Origin: Spisula solida
Lineage: Eukaryota; Mollusca; Bivalvia; Venerida; Mactridae
Assembly (NCBI GenBank): GCA_947247005.1
Contig: OX365949.1
Coordinates: 20,711,130-20,775,129 of the forward strand
Length of the DNA: 64,000 nt
Reading direction: 5' to 3'
The notes under the pieces were generated by a model. That model was not told the DNA's origin. It searched no databases and saw nothing but the letters and a program-made list of their open reading frames with translations. Positions within the stretch are counted from its first letter, which is position 1. Each line of letters opens with the position of its first letter. Both the position numbers and the translations under genes were made by a program. This document shows positions 46,301 through 63,688 of the stretch, piece by piece.

Positions 46301-47467
46301 TATGTTAACATCTGATATGTTTACGTTTGAACTGTTTTAACAAGTAATGGACGATATGAATCGGCGTGGCTGCCTTTAGAATCGCTAGACATTGAATAGT
46401 ATGTCTAGGCTGACAAGCCTTGATAATATGTATGGACATGGTATAATATAATACCGTCGAATATGTTTATAAGTTGGGAATGTTATTATTAACTTTTGGT
46501 ACAATAGTGCGCTATATTAAATGTTTATATGTATCAGTGCATCTATAAAATTTTGAATTTAGATTAACGTCTGGTTTGGGTAATATTGCGGACCGTAAGC
46601 AATACACACATCAGAACAGTATATGTATGTATGAATTTAACAAGCAATTAACATTGTGTTTGATATGAATAGGTATGTCTGTCATTTTATATTTGAGCTG
46701 AAGAGTATAATACATAGGCTGTTAAGCTTTGATAATACGTGTAGATAATGAGTTATTGACCTTTATTAGCGGTGTTTATACGAATGTGTTTGTTCATACA
46801 ATCTGTTTATTTCAGGATGATTATAACGGATTTGATGACTTGACTGAATTGGCTGCGGATTAGATACCTCGGATCCCGGAATTACTGAAGGACGCTCGCA
46901 CAGACAGCACCACCTAAGTGACAAGAGTGGTTTTTATTGTGTAGTAAGTGGACCTGAGGTAATTGTGGGTGAAGAGGATATCATTCCGATCATGAGCAAT
47001 TCTTTTTCTCCTATATGTGTAATTCTAATTCACTCAGTGTTACGATGAAATCAAATGGATACGTGTTTGGTTTGATATGAAAACCCCCGAGATTCAGTGT
47101 TAGTGATCAATGTGTACGTTACTTTTTACATCGGTTTTCTATGAAGAACCTTTTGTGAATGATGCGAACTAACCAATGAATAATGTGCTGATACGTTCAG
47201 ATATTGTATTCAACTTCGAAAGTGAAACAATTTAAAACAATATTAACGTTTGAACATGTTGATTCTTGATGTTTCGTAATCTACACATGACAATGCGAAT
47301 TTAAGAGACACAACAAGTGTTGCTATGAATATGCATACGGTGGTTATGTGAAATGTCCTTTATTATGATGTTTCACAATGTCTATGAACTATTTAAAAAG
47401 CGATTTTAGTAATTTGATAGTTACTGTTTATAGCACGCACGTATGGTTTTCCCGTTCTTTTAGGTTC

Positions 47468-47572
47468 AGCTTGCCCAAGTGCTTATTACAATTATACTAT
47501 ATAATAAGTTATAAAGTGTTTGTTGTTTAATGTAGTAGATCTATGGTATAGATCTGTGAAGATCACAGGAAA
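47468..47572. repeat. Direct repeat B1 of the split-repeat element
   Basis: Begins AGCTTGCCCAAGTGCTTATT and ends GTGAAGATCACAGGAAA. It includes the palindromic pair AGATCTATGGTATAGATCT. Its last AAA is the first AAA of A2. Confidence 0.9.
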
Positions 47573-47764
47573 TTTATTTTCTGTCGGTTAAGCGAAGCGC
47601 ATAAGACTGAAAATGCTTTCCTGTGATTGGTTAAGATCTTCTGATTGCACGAATCAGGACTTGTTATGTTGGTAACCATAGCGCACGAGTTGTCGTGCGC
47701 AGTGATTGAAGGTATGTGGTCATTCAGCTTTGGGCACTTAGAGCTTACAAGACATATAATTTTT
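47570..47764. repeat. Direct repeat A2 of the split-repeat element
   Basis: Near-identical copy of 42871-43065, with GACATATAAT in place of GACGTATAAT. It abuts B1 with a 3-bp AAA overlap. Confidence 0.9.
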
Positions 47765-47923
47765 AGTTCATAAAAATGGGGAAAGATGCGTGTTATGTGC
47801 TATAAATTTGTTACATGTACTTTATGTATATGAGATGATGTTGGTATATTAATGTGTATGCATATTTATGAGATGATCTGTTGCTGATAGAATGATGAAT
47901 GTATTGATAATAGAAAGTAAGCT

Positions 47924-48028
47924 AGCTTGCCCAAGTGCTTATTACAATTATACTATATAATAAGTTATAAAGTGTTTGTTGTTTAATGTAGTAGATCTAT
48001 GGTATAGATCTGTGAAGATCACAGGAAA
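47924..48028. repeat. Direct repeat B2 of the split-repeat element
   Basis: Identical over its full 105 bp to 47468-47572 by reading both. It is followed by CCTACAG, not by another A repeat, so it marks the right end. Confidence 0.9.
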
Positions 48029-48449
48029 CCTACAGAAACCAATAATATAGATATATATAGAATAGCTAGTATTGTTTTTTTATTCATACTCCATGGATTG
48101 AATCAGTGCATGCATATTTAATTGGAATAATTAAAGTTTAATTACTAGTACTATACATTAGTCTAGTGTACCTGTATACCTTTGATAGAGCTGAACAAAA
48201 ATAGATGTGTGTAATAGGTAGCACTGAAACATGGTTGAAAAATATTTCTGTTTAATTTTGTATGTAGATTTTCTTAAGTGATATATTAGTCATAAATATG
48301 TTTAATGGGTTGAAGTTTACATAAATTCCAATGTACAAATAATGCACCTTACAAATCTGGGAGAAATTGTACAAGTCAGTTGGGCTATTGCCGATCCTCT
48401 GTTAAAACATCTGCCTGGAGGCCAAAGAATACAGGAGAATTATTTGTGT

Positions 48450-48630
48450 ATATATGATCTTTGCTGGTGACATTTTTCAAGGCCTGTGCCACGTACACCA
48501 ACCAATGTATCTTAATTAATATTAGCATACAGGGGATTCAATTACACAAAGCAGATTTTTGACGGACGGACTGACAGATGGAGGGCAAACCTATAGTCCC
48601 CTCTGATTGAAAACTGGTAGGGGACTACTA
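48450..48630. repeat. Repeat ending in GACGGACGGACTGACAG
   Basis: Contains CAAGGCCTGTGCCACGTACA and then TTGACGGACGGACTGACAGA, GGCAAACCTATAGTCCCCTC and TAGGGGACTAC. The CAAACCT.AAGTCCCCT part is shared with about 32640. Confidence 0.45.
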
Positions 48631-48996
48631 AACAGTTTGTTTGGCCTGGTTGGTCAGACAACCTGGCAAAGAACATAGGTAACAGAACTAGCTGATATTG
48701 GTTTATCCTTGAGTGAGTCACAGAAAATAACCAAGGACAGGTTTAAGTGGAGAGAGATCATTGCAGCCTTATATGAGGCAAAAGAAGAATGAGAGTTAAA
48801 GTACTTGTTTGACAGATTTGACCTGAGATTGATTAATATTCTAGTTTTTCATAAACCTGTTCTTGTGAATGTTTTTATTGATCTGCCCTGGGTAACTGTG
48901 GAGGAAAGAACAAACTAGTGACTCATTAAGGCAAGTCATGGAATTGTGATATGTCTCAGATCAATGGTGTCAGATTATATATACATGTATATGCAG

Positions 48997-49190
48997 CAGG
49001 GGTGTCAACAGAGTCAAATTAAAAATCCTGAAAATTGTTTCCATATTTAACTCAGTTTGTATTGAATAAAATCCTTTAGAGAAGATTAAATTGTCCATAA
49101 CTTTGCCATTTCTTGAGATATTTTCATCCAATAACTTTCAGGATAGATAAATCCGGAATTCCGGAAAAATCAGGAATATTGACACCCCTG
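48997..49190. mobile_element. hAT-like MITE, copy 2 (CAGGGGTGTCAA ends)
   Basis: Both termini are intact, with an interior deletion relative to 27993-28260 (194 bp). The flanks ATGCAG and ATGCTG are only similar, so the target duplication is eroded or lost. Confidence 0.7.
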
Positions 49191-49480
49191 ATGCTGACAA
49201 GAATCAACAACACAATGTAGTTTATTAATCATAATTTATTTAATCTATGTCAAAACGTTTTTACTAAAATATTCAACTGGTAAAATAGGAATGAATGAAA
49301 AGATTTGAACACAATAGTTGTAACATTCAGATGGAAACAGAAGCTGGTGATAACTGCAAGCCATGGATGATAAAAGTTCATAAAACCAACATCTAAACGA
49401 TGAAACAATACCAACCATACACTGACTCTTCTAAGGCCAGAATAAATTAATTCCTAGATAATTTAAATTTCATGCATTTT

Positions 49481-49634
49481 CAGGCCTGAAAATCCCAGTT
49501 TCAAAGGTTGAAACTATATTTTGATGTTTTATTACAAAATCCCAGAATCAAAGCTTGAAACTCTATTTTATGTTTTATTACAAACAAAAAAAGAAAATTC
49601 AGGATTCAAAAACCTGAAATCAGACACAGGCCTG
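49481..49634. mobile_element. MITE with CAGGCCTG termini, copy 2
   Basis: Begins CAGGCCTGAAAATCCC and ends ATCAGACACAGGCCTG. An internal GAAACTCTATTTTATGTTTT-type unit is duplicated. Partner of 21196-21324. Confidence 0.5.
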
Positions 49635-50492
49635 AAATATACTGGACACTGACACATCTAAGACCAGAAAAAATTAGTCCTATATTATCATCCCTGCCTG
49701 ACAAAGGGGTCAGTATTGCATTAAGCATTTTAGCCTTTATGAGGGTCATGGGTCAGTTACCGATTTTGATCCCGGTCAACTCCCTTATGTTCATACAGCT
49801 CCTCCACTTCCAAACATTAATCAAGTAATTTGCATAGAAAACTTGCAAGAGAATTCATCAAAATGATCAAATATCTCAAAATGGTAACGAGATATTAGGG
49901 TTTTGAAAAATAAAGAAATCCGTCCCCTTTAATGAAAATTTTGGTAAATAATCTAGCAATAACTTTATAATGGCCTCATTAAATATTTCAACTAATGGAA
50001 TAAAGAATTTGCCCTATTAAAGTAATTAAAATACCACAAAAATATCTATAACTATTGGTCACAGAAGCGTTAATGTCTAACAAAATGGGGCATTATTTAT
50101 TACTGAAAACAAGTTATATTTCAAATTATTCTGTCTTCTATTAATGGTTGATACCTCATTAATATGTTATGATACATTGGTGTCATGTACAATTGAAGTT
50201 TTAACTTATCTAAATTGTCAAATATCGATGCATATTAAACATTTTTACCACTACACTATCAAACAGTATTTGTCAAATATAAAGCATTCTCGTTCACCAG
50301 AGCATTCTTCACCTGTGATATCAGAGTACTAAGCAGTCTGAGAACTTGTCTAACCACTGATGTATGCTACAAAGGTGAGTAACTCCAATTACAATGAAAT
50401 ATGCAGAAAAACAAAAACTTCAAATAAAAAGCCAGTTTGATATATTTTTGGTTGACTCTTGTTTGTTTTGGGTATTTTTTGTTAATTTGCTT

Positions 50493-50612
50493 GTTTAGAG
50501 AAATCAGTAATGCACATATTGCTTTCATTTCAAACAAACATTCACATGGATTGTTTAGAGAAATCAGTAATGCACATATTGCTTTCATTTCAAACAAACA
50601 TTCACATGGATG
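50493..50612. repeat. 60-bp perfect tandem duplication
   Basis: TTGTTTAGAGAAATCAGTAA to AACATTCACATGGA occurs twice in a row without differences. The exact identity suggests a recent event or an assembly artefact. Confidence 0.85.
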
Positions 50613-50934
50613 AGTTACATACAATTACACATAAACAAAATAGTGAGAGGTTGACAAAGGTTCTCTCCCTTTAATATTTTCTAGCATTCATAAAGTACAT
50701 TAAGTCCATCATTAGTATGCAAGAAAGAACAGTTTGTGAGTCACCAATTAATCTATATTATTGTAGCAACACTGAAATTGTACATATAAGCATTCTTTCA
50801 TGTTCAGGATAACAATAACAAAGTAGCAAAGATGAATACTTTACGTATTACTAGTATCAGATAACCTGTGGTCCAGCTTTGCTGTGAAGCCATGATGGCG
50901 ATATCGTTACGCACTCCCAGAGTGTGCATTAAAT

Positions 50935-51175
50935 ATTTAAATTAGCCTGACACGTCTTAGCCATTCCATGCCATGATTGGCCAATGACATTAGGATAAAT
51001 TAGCCTGACACGCATTGCCAATCCATGCCATGATCGGCCAATGACGTTAGGATAAATTAGCCTGACACAACTTAGCCAATCCATGCCATGATCAGCCAAT
51101 GATGTTAGGATAAATTAACCTGACACGACTTAGCCAATCCATGCCATGATCAGCCAATGATGTAAGGATAATATC
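50935..51175. repeat. 58-bp minisatellite, four copies
   Basis: Unit ATTAGCCTGACACGACTTAG, CCAATCCATGCCATGATCAG, CCAATGATGTTAGGATAA. Units carry two or three CCAAT pentamers each. Slight substitutions between copies. Confidence 0.85.
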
Positions 51176-51276
51176 AATGATGTCAAGATGTCGCACTCAC
51201 TGTACCACTAAATTTTAATTGAAACCAAAGCAGCATACATCATTTTGAATGATAATGAGCCTTCAGCTTCTCTAAG

Positions 51277-51370
51277 GCACAGGTCCGTGAAAAGTGACCT
51301 AGCCCACCTATATATACATATTTAAATTTGTATATATAGACGGTATTGGTCACTTTTCATGGACCTGTGC
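51277..51370. repeat. 94-bp hairpin (GCACAGGTCC...)
   Basis: GCACAGGTCCGTGAAAAGTG, continuing ACC, at 51277 pairs with its inverse at 51348-51370 with one mismatch. The centre CTATATATACATATTTAAAT is itself near-palindromic. MITE or structural foldback. Confidence 0.65.
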
Positions 51371-51411
51371 TCTTAGGTAAGGTGATAAATAGAAGCTTAT
51401 ATTCGTGCTCA

Positions 51412-51525
51412 TTACCTACAAGTTTTATTAAACTTGTCGACATAAAACAATATGACACGAGGCAAAGCCAGCCTCGTGTCATATTTTTTATCCAATTGTT
51501 TAATAAAACTCGTTTGTAACAGGCA
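51412..51525. repeat. Hairpin around ATATGACACGAGG
   Basis: AGTTTTATTAAACTTGT, AACAATATGACACGAGGC and the reverse arm GCCTCGTGTCATATT, AATTGTTTAATAAAACTCG pair over about 45 bp with a 5-base loop. No ORF. Confidence 0.65.
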
Positions 51526-51658
51526 ATCATGCAAGATCATCTATGTAATAGTTTGGTTTGGTTTTTAATGTTGCAATATGTTACATTGTGATTAGAAATA
51601 AAGCATTGTATTTTACAAGAATTTAAGTATTCAACAATAAAATTATTTTAGAATTCTA

Positions 51659-51998
51659 AAGGGGCATGCCCAGAAACTGGAGTGTCTTGGTTTGCATACC
51701 GCAAAATTGTGTTTATCACTTGTAAAACCAACTATTACCGAAAAGTCAAAGAAGAATTTGACTTAAAAATTTACTCTATAACGCATGCTTTGATATCTTG
51801 TATATCGATTTGAATAAAAGGCTGTCAGCTTTTTATTGACGACAACGATGTTTAGTTATTCTTGAAATATTTTTTGTAAAAAAACTAGCGGGATATTTCG
51901 TACATTTTTTACAGAGTTTTCATTATTTTACTTAGGTATTAAAATAATACCAATTTGATTGCTATTCAAGACATTCCAGTTCCAGGGCATGCCCCTAT
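51659..51998 (-). mobile_element. Element with AGGGGCATGCCC TIRs (inverse copy of 27085-27393)
   Basis: AGGGGCATGCCCAGAAACTG at the left and CCAGGGCATGCCCCTA at the right form 12-bp TIRs. Central palindrome AATAAAAGGCTGTCAGCTTTTTATT. Both ends are preserved here, unlike the copy near 27 kb. Confidence 0.6.
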
Positions 51999-53661
51999 AA
52001 TTTTACAGTAATTATGGTTAAGAGGAGTAATGACATGCAACATCTAGATTTTAAATACAAAACTGTAACTTTAACAATGTGCTCAGGTAGAATAAATATA
52101 AATCAGAGCATGCATAGGATAAATAGTTAACAACAATTCAATAAATCACACTTAATATTCAATTTTACTGATTCTTCCCTTATTTCTACCATACATACAT
52201 TTCAGGCCCCAATCCCCTGACCTCAATCTCAATATGAGCAAACTTTCATCACAAACAGAGTTAATTTCAATCTGAGGTTTGACTCTAGTCTGGCATCTCA
52301 AAACAGTACAAATCATGTACGAACATCTGAAACCATTAGAAATTGGCAGCTCTCCTATTGTTTAATCGGCCATTAAAGGTTTGATTGTCAATAAACAGAT
52401 TCATGATGAGTAAAAGTAAAAAATTTCGCAAAAATCCTGAAAAGTTGTCTAGAAAAATAAAGAAAAAGCCTGTTTTGGACACTCAAAATCATGAAATTTG
52501 GGAAAAATATATAAGAACTTTTACCCATGCAATTATTGGATGTTTTGTAAGGGAATATTTCACTAATTAAGATATAAATGTATAAGCCAAGGGAGTGAAG
52601 ACTCGTTGACCCTGATGTAAGGCAATGTCAAAGACTATTTGGCCTTAAAAGTTATTGAATTTGAGTTACAAATATATCAGGCTGCAAAATTAGCATGTCC
52701 TGGACAATTAATTATTTATTCAGACAAATAAATTCTTCAGGAAATATGCCTAGTATACAATGTATATAGAAGAGCTATTGGCTTGTGCTAAATTGGACAA
52801 ATAGTTTGAAATCCTAAATTCACAGACTGAATTAAACAGTATGTATTGTTAAGTATTACACAATTTTCAATTAGATTCAATTTCAAAATTGGTAAATTTC
52901 AAAACAATAGCACTTTGTGCAATATAGCACAGAGTATTTGACATAAATCTGACCTTAATGTATGAATATACCACAAGGTTCTTATATTTTATATATAAAT
53001 TTCCATGGGCAAATCATTTAGATTTGTGTTGGTAATACACCTTGTGCGTCTTTGTGATACTTCCCGCTTATAAAAATATACAACCGGGGTTATAAAGTTT
53101 AACATAGAAATATATCAGAGCTCTGCTAAATTATGCTAATAGAAGGCCAAGAGTCAAGCCAAATTCTCCGTACTTACAAGCACACATGAAAGATATATAT
53201 AATGCTAAATACACAGACTTCAGTACATAGTCTTTTATCTCGCAATGCTATGACTTCTGTGTTTAAAATATTTACAGTGGTCCTACTGAGACATAATGCA
53301 ATTCTGTTTTGAGAGCCAAAGGCACACAACCCTACATCAAAAGTCTGTTTCAAACAATGTTCTTTTCTTAAAATTCAGCTTATGAAATTTCTAATCACCA
53401 TATATATATAAGCTTTGTCAATACTTTGAATTTTTTCATCAAAGAACTTTCATTCTTTCAAGCTCATCATATCCAGATTACCATATTATTCCGGAATTGT
53501 AGGACCCTGCCTAGAAAACGTTTACCAATGGCACTATCAGCTTAAACATATATCTGCTTTATTGATATTTGCCTTTCAGAATATAACAATTGAAAGAAAG
53601 GCCCTGGATCATCTAGATATTCCTAATTTATTAACTAGGCACAGGGAGTATGTAAAATCCA

Positions 53662-53667
53662 TTTATT
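53662..53667 (-). terminator. Poly(A) signal AATAAA of TMEM208
   Basis: AATAAA on the - strand, 20 bp past the TGA. A very short 3' UTR would result if used. Confidence 0.4.
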
Positions 53668-53687
53668 TGACTAGGTTCACACAACAA

Positions 53688-59267
<5,580 letters not shown>

Positions 59268-59456
59268 CTGAAATATAAGCGTAGACAAGATGTACAGTCA
59301 ATAAGCATTGCCTTTTGGGTTTTCTACTATAATTTGAGTATAATTGCCTATTTCAAACCAGAAATGTTGAACAATTTGGGTAATTTTTCATGCTGCTATA
59401 TTTAATATCAGGGGTTTTACTACACCCACAGCAAATTAGTGATGCTGTAAGAATAG

Positions 59457-61010
59457 TAGGGCTGAGTATCGATAAAAATGATCGATACAATATTTGTATC
59501 GATACAGAATGATTGATATTTTATAAATCGTTTGATATTTTATTATACCTATGAAATAAAAACAGGGAAACATTCCCTATGTGTTGGGTATTAGATTTAT
59601 TTATCGAAGTAACATTTTTCCTGGTAAAGAACTGGTGGGGCGATATGTTGGGCTTATAGAATACGAGTAGGTCGGATAATGATGGCTTGTTAACGATACA
59701 TTGACTTGCACCAAGAAAAAGAGATTATGATGCCCCTTACCTAGAAACATGAGCTGAAGTAGGCAAACAAGAGGGCCCAAAGGGCCCTAGGTCGCTCACC
59801 TGTCTGAATTGACCTAGATTTTGTTGAGATGATCATTGTCACCAAGTTTTATACAGATTAGGTCAATATTGTGACCTCTAGTGACTACACAAGGTTTTTA
59901 TATGATTTGACCTAACAACCTAGTTTTTGACCCTAGATAAACTAATATCAAACTTGACCTAGATTTTGTTGAGATGATCATTGTGATCAAGTTACATAAC
60001 GATTAAGTCAAAATTGTAACCTCTAGTGACTACACAAGGTTTTTCTATAATTTGACCTAGTGACCTAGTTTTTGGCCCCAGATAACCCAATATCGAACTT
60101 GACCTAGATTTTGTTGAGATGATCATTGTGACCAAGTTTCATAAAGATTAGGCTAAAATTGTGACCTCTAGTGACTACACAAAGTTTTTCTATTATTTGA
60201 CCTTGTGACCTAGTTTTTGACCCCAGATGACCCATTATCGAACTTGACCTAGATTTTGTTGAGATAATCATTGTGATCAAGTTACATAAAGATAAAGTCA
60301 AAATTGTGACCTCTAGTGACTACACAAGGTTTTTCTATGATTTGACCTTGTGACCTAGTTTTTGACCCCAGATAACCCAATATCAAACTTGACCTAGATT
60401 TTGTTGAGATGATCATTGTGACCAAGTTTCATAAAGATTAGGCTAAAATTGTGACCTCTGGTGACTACACAAGGTTTTTCTATGATTTGTCCTTGTGACC
60501 TAGTTTTTGACCCCGGATGACCCAATATTGAACTTGACCTAGATTTTGTTGAGATGATCATAGTGACCAAGTTTCATAAAGATTAAGTTAAAATTGTGAC
60601 CTCTAGTGACTACACAAGGTTTTTCTATGATTTGACCTACGTGTAGTGACCTAGTTTTTGACCCCAGATTACCCAATATCGAACTTGGCCTAGATTTTGT
60701 TGAGATGATCATTGTGACCAAGTTTCATAAAGATTAGGCCAAAATTGTGACCTCTAGTGTCTACACAAGCCAATTGTTGACGGACGGACGGACGGACAGA
60801 CGACGGACGAAGAGTGATCACAAAAGCTCACTCTGTCACTTTGTGACAGGTGAGCTAAAAAACAACACAAAAACCAAACAAAGCACGCCTTTTTTTAAAA
60901 TTTTGTTTTGATCGATATTTGTTCGATACACGAACGTTTGATACAGTATATATCGACCGAACCGTAAATACCGGTCTTCTATTTGATACATGAACCGGTA
61001 CTCAGCCCTA
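59457..61010. mobile_element. hAT-like element with 8-bp target duplication, hosting another repeat
   Basis: TAGGGCTGAGTATCGAT at the left, inverted at the right as ACCGGTACTCAGCCCTA. AAGAATAG is found at 59449-59456 and 61011-61018. An 8-bp duplication and TAGGG ends fit hAT. The interior is occupied by the composite repeat 59768-60860. Lies upstream of TMEM208 exon 2, probably in its first intron. Confidence 0.7.
59768..60860. repeat. Composite mollusc repeat: six-fold about 145-bp array between short inverted ends
   Basis: Left end AAGAGGGCCCAAAGGGCCCT, then AGGTCGCTCACCTG; right end CAGGTGAGCTAAAAAA. Between them six to seven units share CTTGACCTAGATTTTGTTGA, GATGATCATTGTGACCAAGT, TTCATAAAGATTAGG and GACTACACAAGGTTTTTCTA, closed by GACGGACGGACGGACAGACG. 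Inserted in the hAT-like element 59457-61010. Confidence 0.8.
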
Positions 61011-61018
61011 AAGAATAG

Positions 61019-63539
61019 TGATGTTGAGTAATTGTGAGTTTGAATGAGATAGTTGTGAGTTTTATCCATGCCCAGACAAGCTTGCTGTCGCCTAGTTATG
61101 AATTGTATATACCACTGCAACACTGAATAAAACTGTATAACTTAAACGGTGTCTTGAGTCATAAGAAGTATATTACGCTATGTACAGTAACATCTGTAAC
61201 ATAGAACACTAACAATAATCAAATTTCACCGATGTGTTTTTTCATTAACTTATTTTAATAAAAAGGGAGATAACTTGTGTAATTTTCCAAATTTATGTTG
61301 TTTTACGTCCGATTTCAATCAGATTACCTGCAAAAGTTTAAACATTCTAATTTATTCATTGTACTGTACATGTAACAACATACAGTGCAATTAACAACAA
61401 ATATTTTAATTGTGAATGGTAATATCACTTTTTTACAAACGTTACTAAATTAAGCACTGTACCCAACCTGATATACAGAGCCGAAAAATGCCAGAATTTG
61501 GTGCAAAATTTAATTTCCACCGGTTTTTGGCCACTTATGGTTTAGACGCTACAGGTACTGTATGTGTATCGCATTGAAATGGTTTGACTAATGTTACTTT
61601 ATTTTGACAAGTTTGATTTCATCTTTTAGAGAATACTTTTCTGCTCAAATATTTATTGGACATTTCTATCTGAGAAAAAGTCAATAAACCCGTAATGACT
61701 CAATGAGTAGCAACCCTGATAAGCCAATATCTTATCAGCCGTTTCTATGGAATTCTATAGATTTTGTGTACTAAGTGTAGTAAAATTCACCATATCGACA
61801 TTACAGGTTAAAATCTGTTTTCCGGGATAACGGAATTTATTGAGCGACAATGTGCGAGATATTCCGAATGTACGTGAGGGGGGAAAATGCCTATAGCGTA
61901 TACAGCAACCAGGTACAATAATCGAGATTATTTAAGGCAAATGACAAGAATTTGTAAAAAGTCTTACTAGTAAACAATGACAAAACAATTTTACGACCTC
62001 GCTGACAATATTTTCGCCAAAATAATATGTTTAACTTGAAAAATTCGTATATTTTCTCGCCATCGGTATCTAGCTACGGAAGCGGCAGTGTAGAATAAAA
62101 TGAATTATTTTAAATATAAAGCATTTTTTAGGATAATTCTTGCTAAAGTTTAATCAAAGCACTGAAAGTACTGGTGTGTGGCGTACTGATGCCATTAAAT
62201 CCAATATCGAATCCAGGTTGTATCATAATTTTATGTCACAGTTCTGATAAGCCCACCCTTACTCAAACATTTGTGCTGCTAAAGACACCAAGAGAACCAG
62301 CAGTTACCTGGAACTTACTTAAGTAACTATGCTGAGCATCAATGAAGGGATATTTACAAAATTTTAATACCATTTTTAACGACTTGGAGAATTCGACCAG
62401 TGTCAAGATAAGTGACTGTTTATTCTCCGTATGGCCACGCATGTTAATTAAATGTATATGACACTCTATATTAACGTATGTAAAAGGGGTAAGCATGTCG
62501 CTCATACATATCGATCGGCCGATTAATGCTTTAAAAACAAGTTTTACATTTTATAAAACCTTAAAGTATTAGCTTTTAAAACAAGCTTTAATGAACAAAA
62601 TCGATCGAATATTAAATTAATAATTGATGATTTTCGACCGTTGATTGAATTTTTATTTGGTATAAAACGGGATATTTTAAACTTACTTTTACGCGGAACG
62701 GATTCTTACTCGTCGCCGTGGATTTAATAATTAGGGTATCGTGTTGATTGTTGTCTAAAAGAGAGACATATATCTCTGCTTCATTACAAGCTTTAAATAT
62801 TCAAAATCGGATAATAGATACGAAAATTATGAGGTCTTATATAAAGCAGGGTAGAAATTGACTAGTGCGTTTTACGCTTACCGCGGTAACATTGTTAATC
62901 GGCCGATCGATATTTCAGTTCCCCCCACCAGCTATATATAGCATCAATGTTTGTATACAACATAATTAGGTCATCGTCTGCAATGTGCAGCGGCGGAGTG
63001 GTTTACATACGTTACAGTATACGATTGAAAACCGTGGGAACTATTTTAGATTCCCGCCACCAGTGAGAACATTCGTTGGTAGTAAAAATATAGTCCGTTG
63101 CGGAATGATTTGCTATAAATATCCTCTAAAAATAAAAGTCTGATATAATTGTTGGTCTAAATATAAGTAAATGTTGGTAATGTAAACAAATCAGGCCCAA
63201 TGATACGTGTAACCTGTGTTGCATGCTTGTAATATTGGTCAAATCATAGAACTATTTATTTGCCGAGGCCTAATGCGTTAAATTGGTCGTAAGCTGAAAA
63301 GTGGTAATAGCATTGTGTGGCGTTACGCCACACAAAAACAAAGATGTTTAATGATAATGTGTAATAATTTGTTTATATGTTTTTCATGTTTAAACGTTGA
63401 AAAAAGAATAATTATATACACTCCCGCTATACCGCTTATTGCTCGCTAACTCCCTGACCGTGAAATTTCGGTTCTGGAAAAACGGGTTTTATTGAGTAAT
63501 GTCGATATCGAGAATAGTGTAGTGATTTTGGGTCACTAC
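61019..63539. other. Upstream region of TMEM208, first exon unresolved
   Basis: AT-rich with a few CpG-richer patches (61.8-62.1, 62.69-62.72, 62.9-63.05 kb) that could be a promoter of TMEM208 on the - strand. No ATG with a phase-0 donor stands out enough to call exon 1. No other gene seen. Confidence 0.45.
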
Positions 63540-63688
63540 TTTAGTGGCCCTAGTGTGTGTCGTACCGGAACTCGTCTTGCTCGTTGCTGATTGGCTAATA
63601 TCACTGGCGCGAGATATTGAGTTCGAAAACAGATCCGGTAGACACTTGCTGACCGACCTCGGAAGAGGCAAGTCGTATCCCCGACAGA
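63540..63688 (+). promoter_or_regulatory. Possible promoter of a + strand gene leaving the window
   Basis: A CpG-richer stretch with an ETS-like ACCGGAA, a reverse CCAAT (GATTGGCTAA), GGCGCGAGA and GACCTCGGAAGAGG, ending at the ATG at 63688. Suggestive only. Confidence 0.25.

Larger units (their letters stand above)
42871..48028. mobile_element. Non-coding element with split direct repeats (Ngaro/PAT/DIRS-like layout)
   Basis: Order seen: A1 (42871-43065, 195 bp), 4.4-kb interior, B1 (47468-47572, 105 bp), A2 (47570-47764, 195 bp), 159-bp spacer, B2 (47924-48028, 105 bp). A1 and A2 differ at about one base and B1 and B2 look identical. AAA marks the left edge, the B1/A2 junction and the right edge. 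Tyrosine-recombinase retrotransposons of the Ngaro/PAT type have A1-ORFs-B1-A2-B2 repeats and a shared short junction instead of a target duplication. No gag, reverse transcriptase, RNase H or recombinase ORF is present, so this would be a non-autonomous or decayed copy. The alternative is a tandem duplication whose second unit lost its interior. Confidence 0.55.
48029..53661. other. Interval without supported genes between the split-repeat element and TMEM208
   Basis: Holds the MITEs, hairpins and minisatellites listed. The rest (48.03-48.45, 49.64-50.49, 52.0-53.66 kb) shows no gene. The 61-codon Lys-rich frame at 52385 has no supporting context. Confidence 0.5.

Noticed and set aside
46807..46855. 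Short exon-like frame after TTTCAG (DDYNGFDDLTELAAD)
   Set aside because: Only 16 codons, inside the split-repeat element, without partner exons.
42871..47764. LTR retrotransposon with 195-bp LTRs (e.g. Steamer-like)
   Set aside because: The repeats do not begin TG and end CA, no primer-binding site, polypurine tract or gag-pol is seen, and an additional interleaved 105-bp repeat is unexplained by LTRs.
52385..52570. 61-codon Lys-rich ORF
   Set aside because: No motif, context or splice signals; composition explains its openness.
61786..61793. TMEM208 first exon (ATG followed by GTGAAT)
   Set aside because: Phase fits and the Kozak context is fair, but the donor is weak and nothing else supports it; kept as a mention only.
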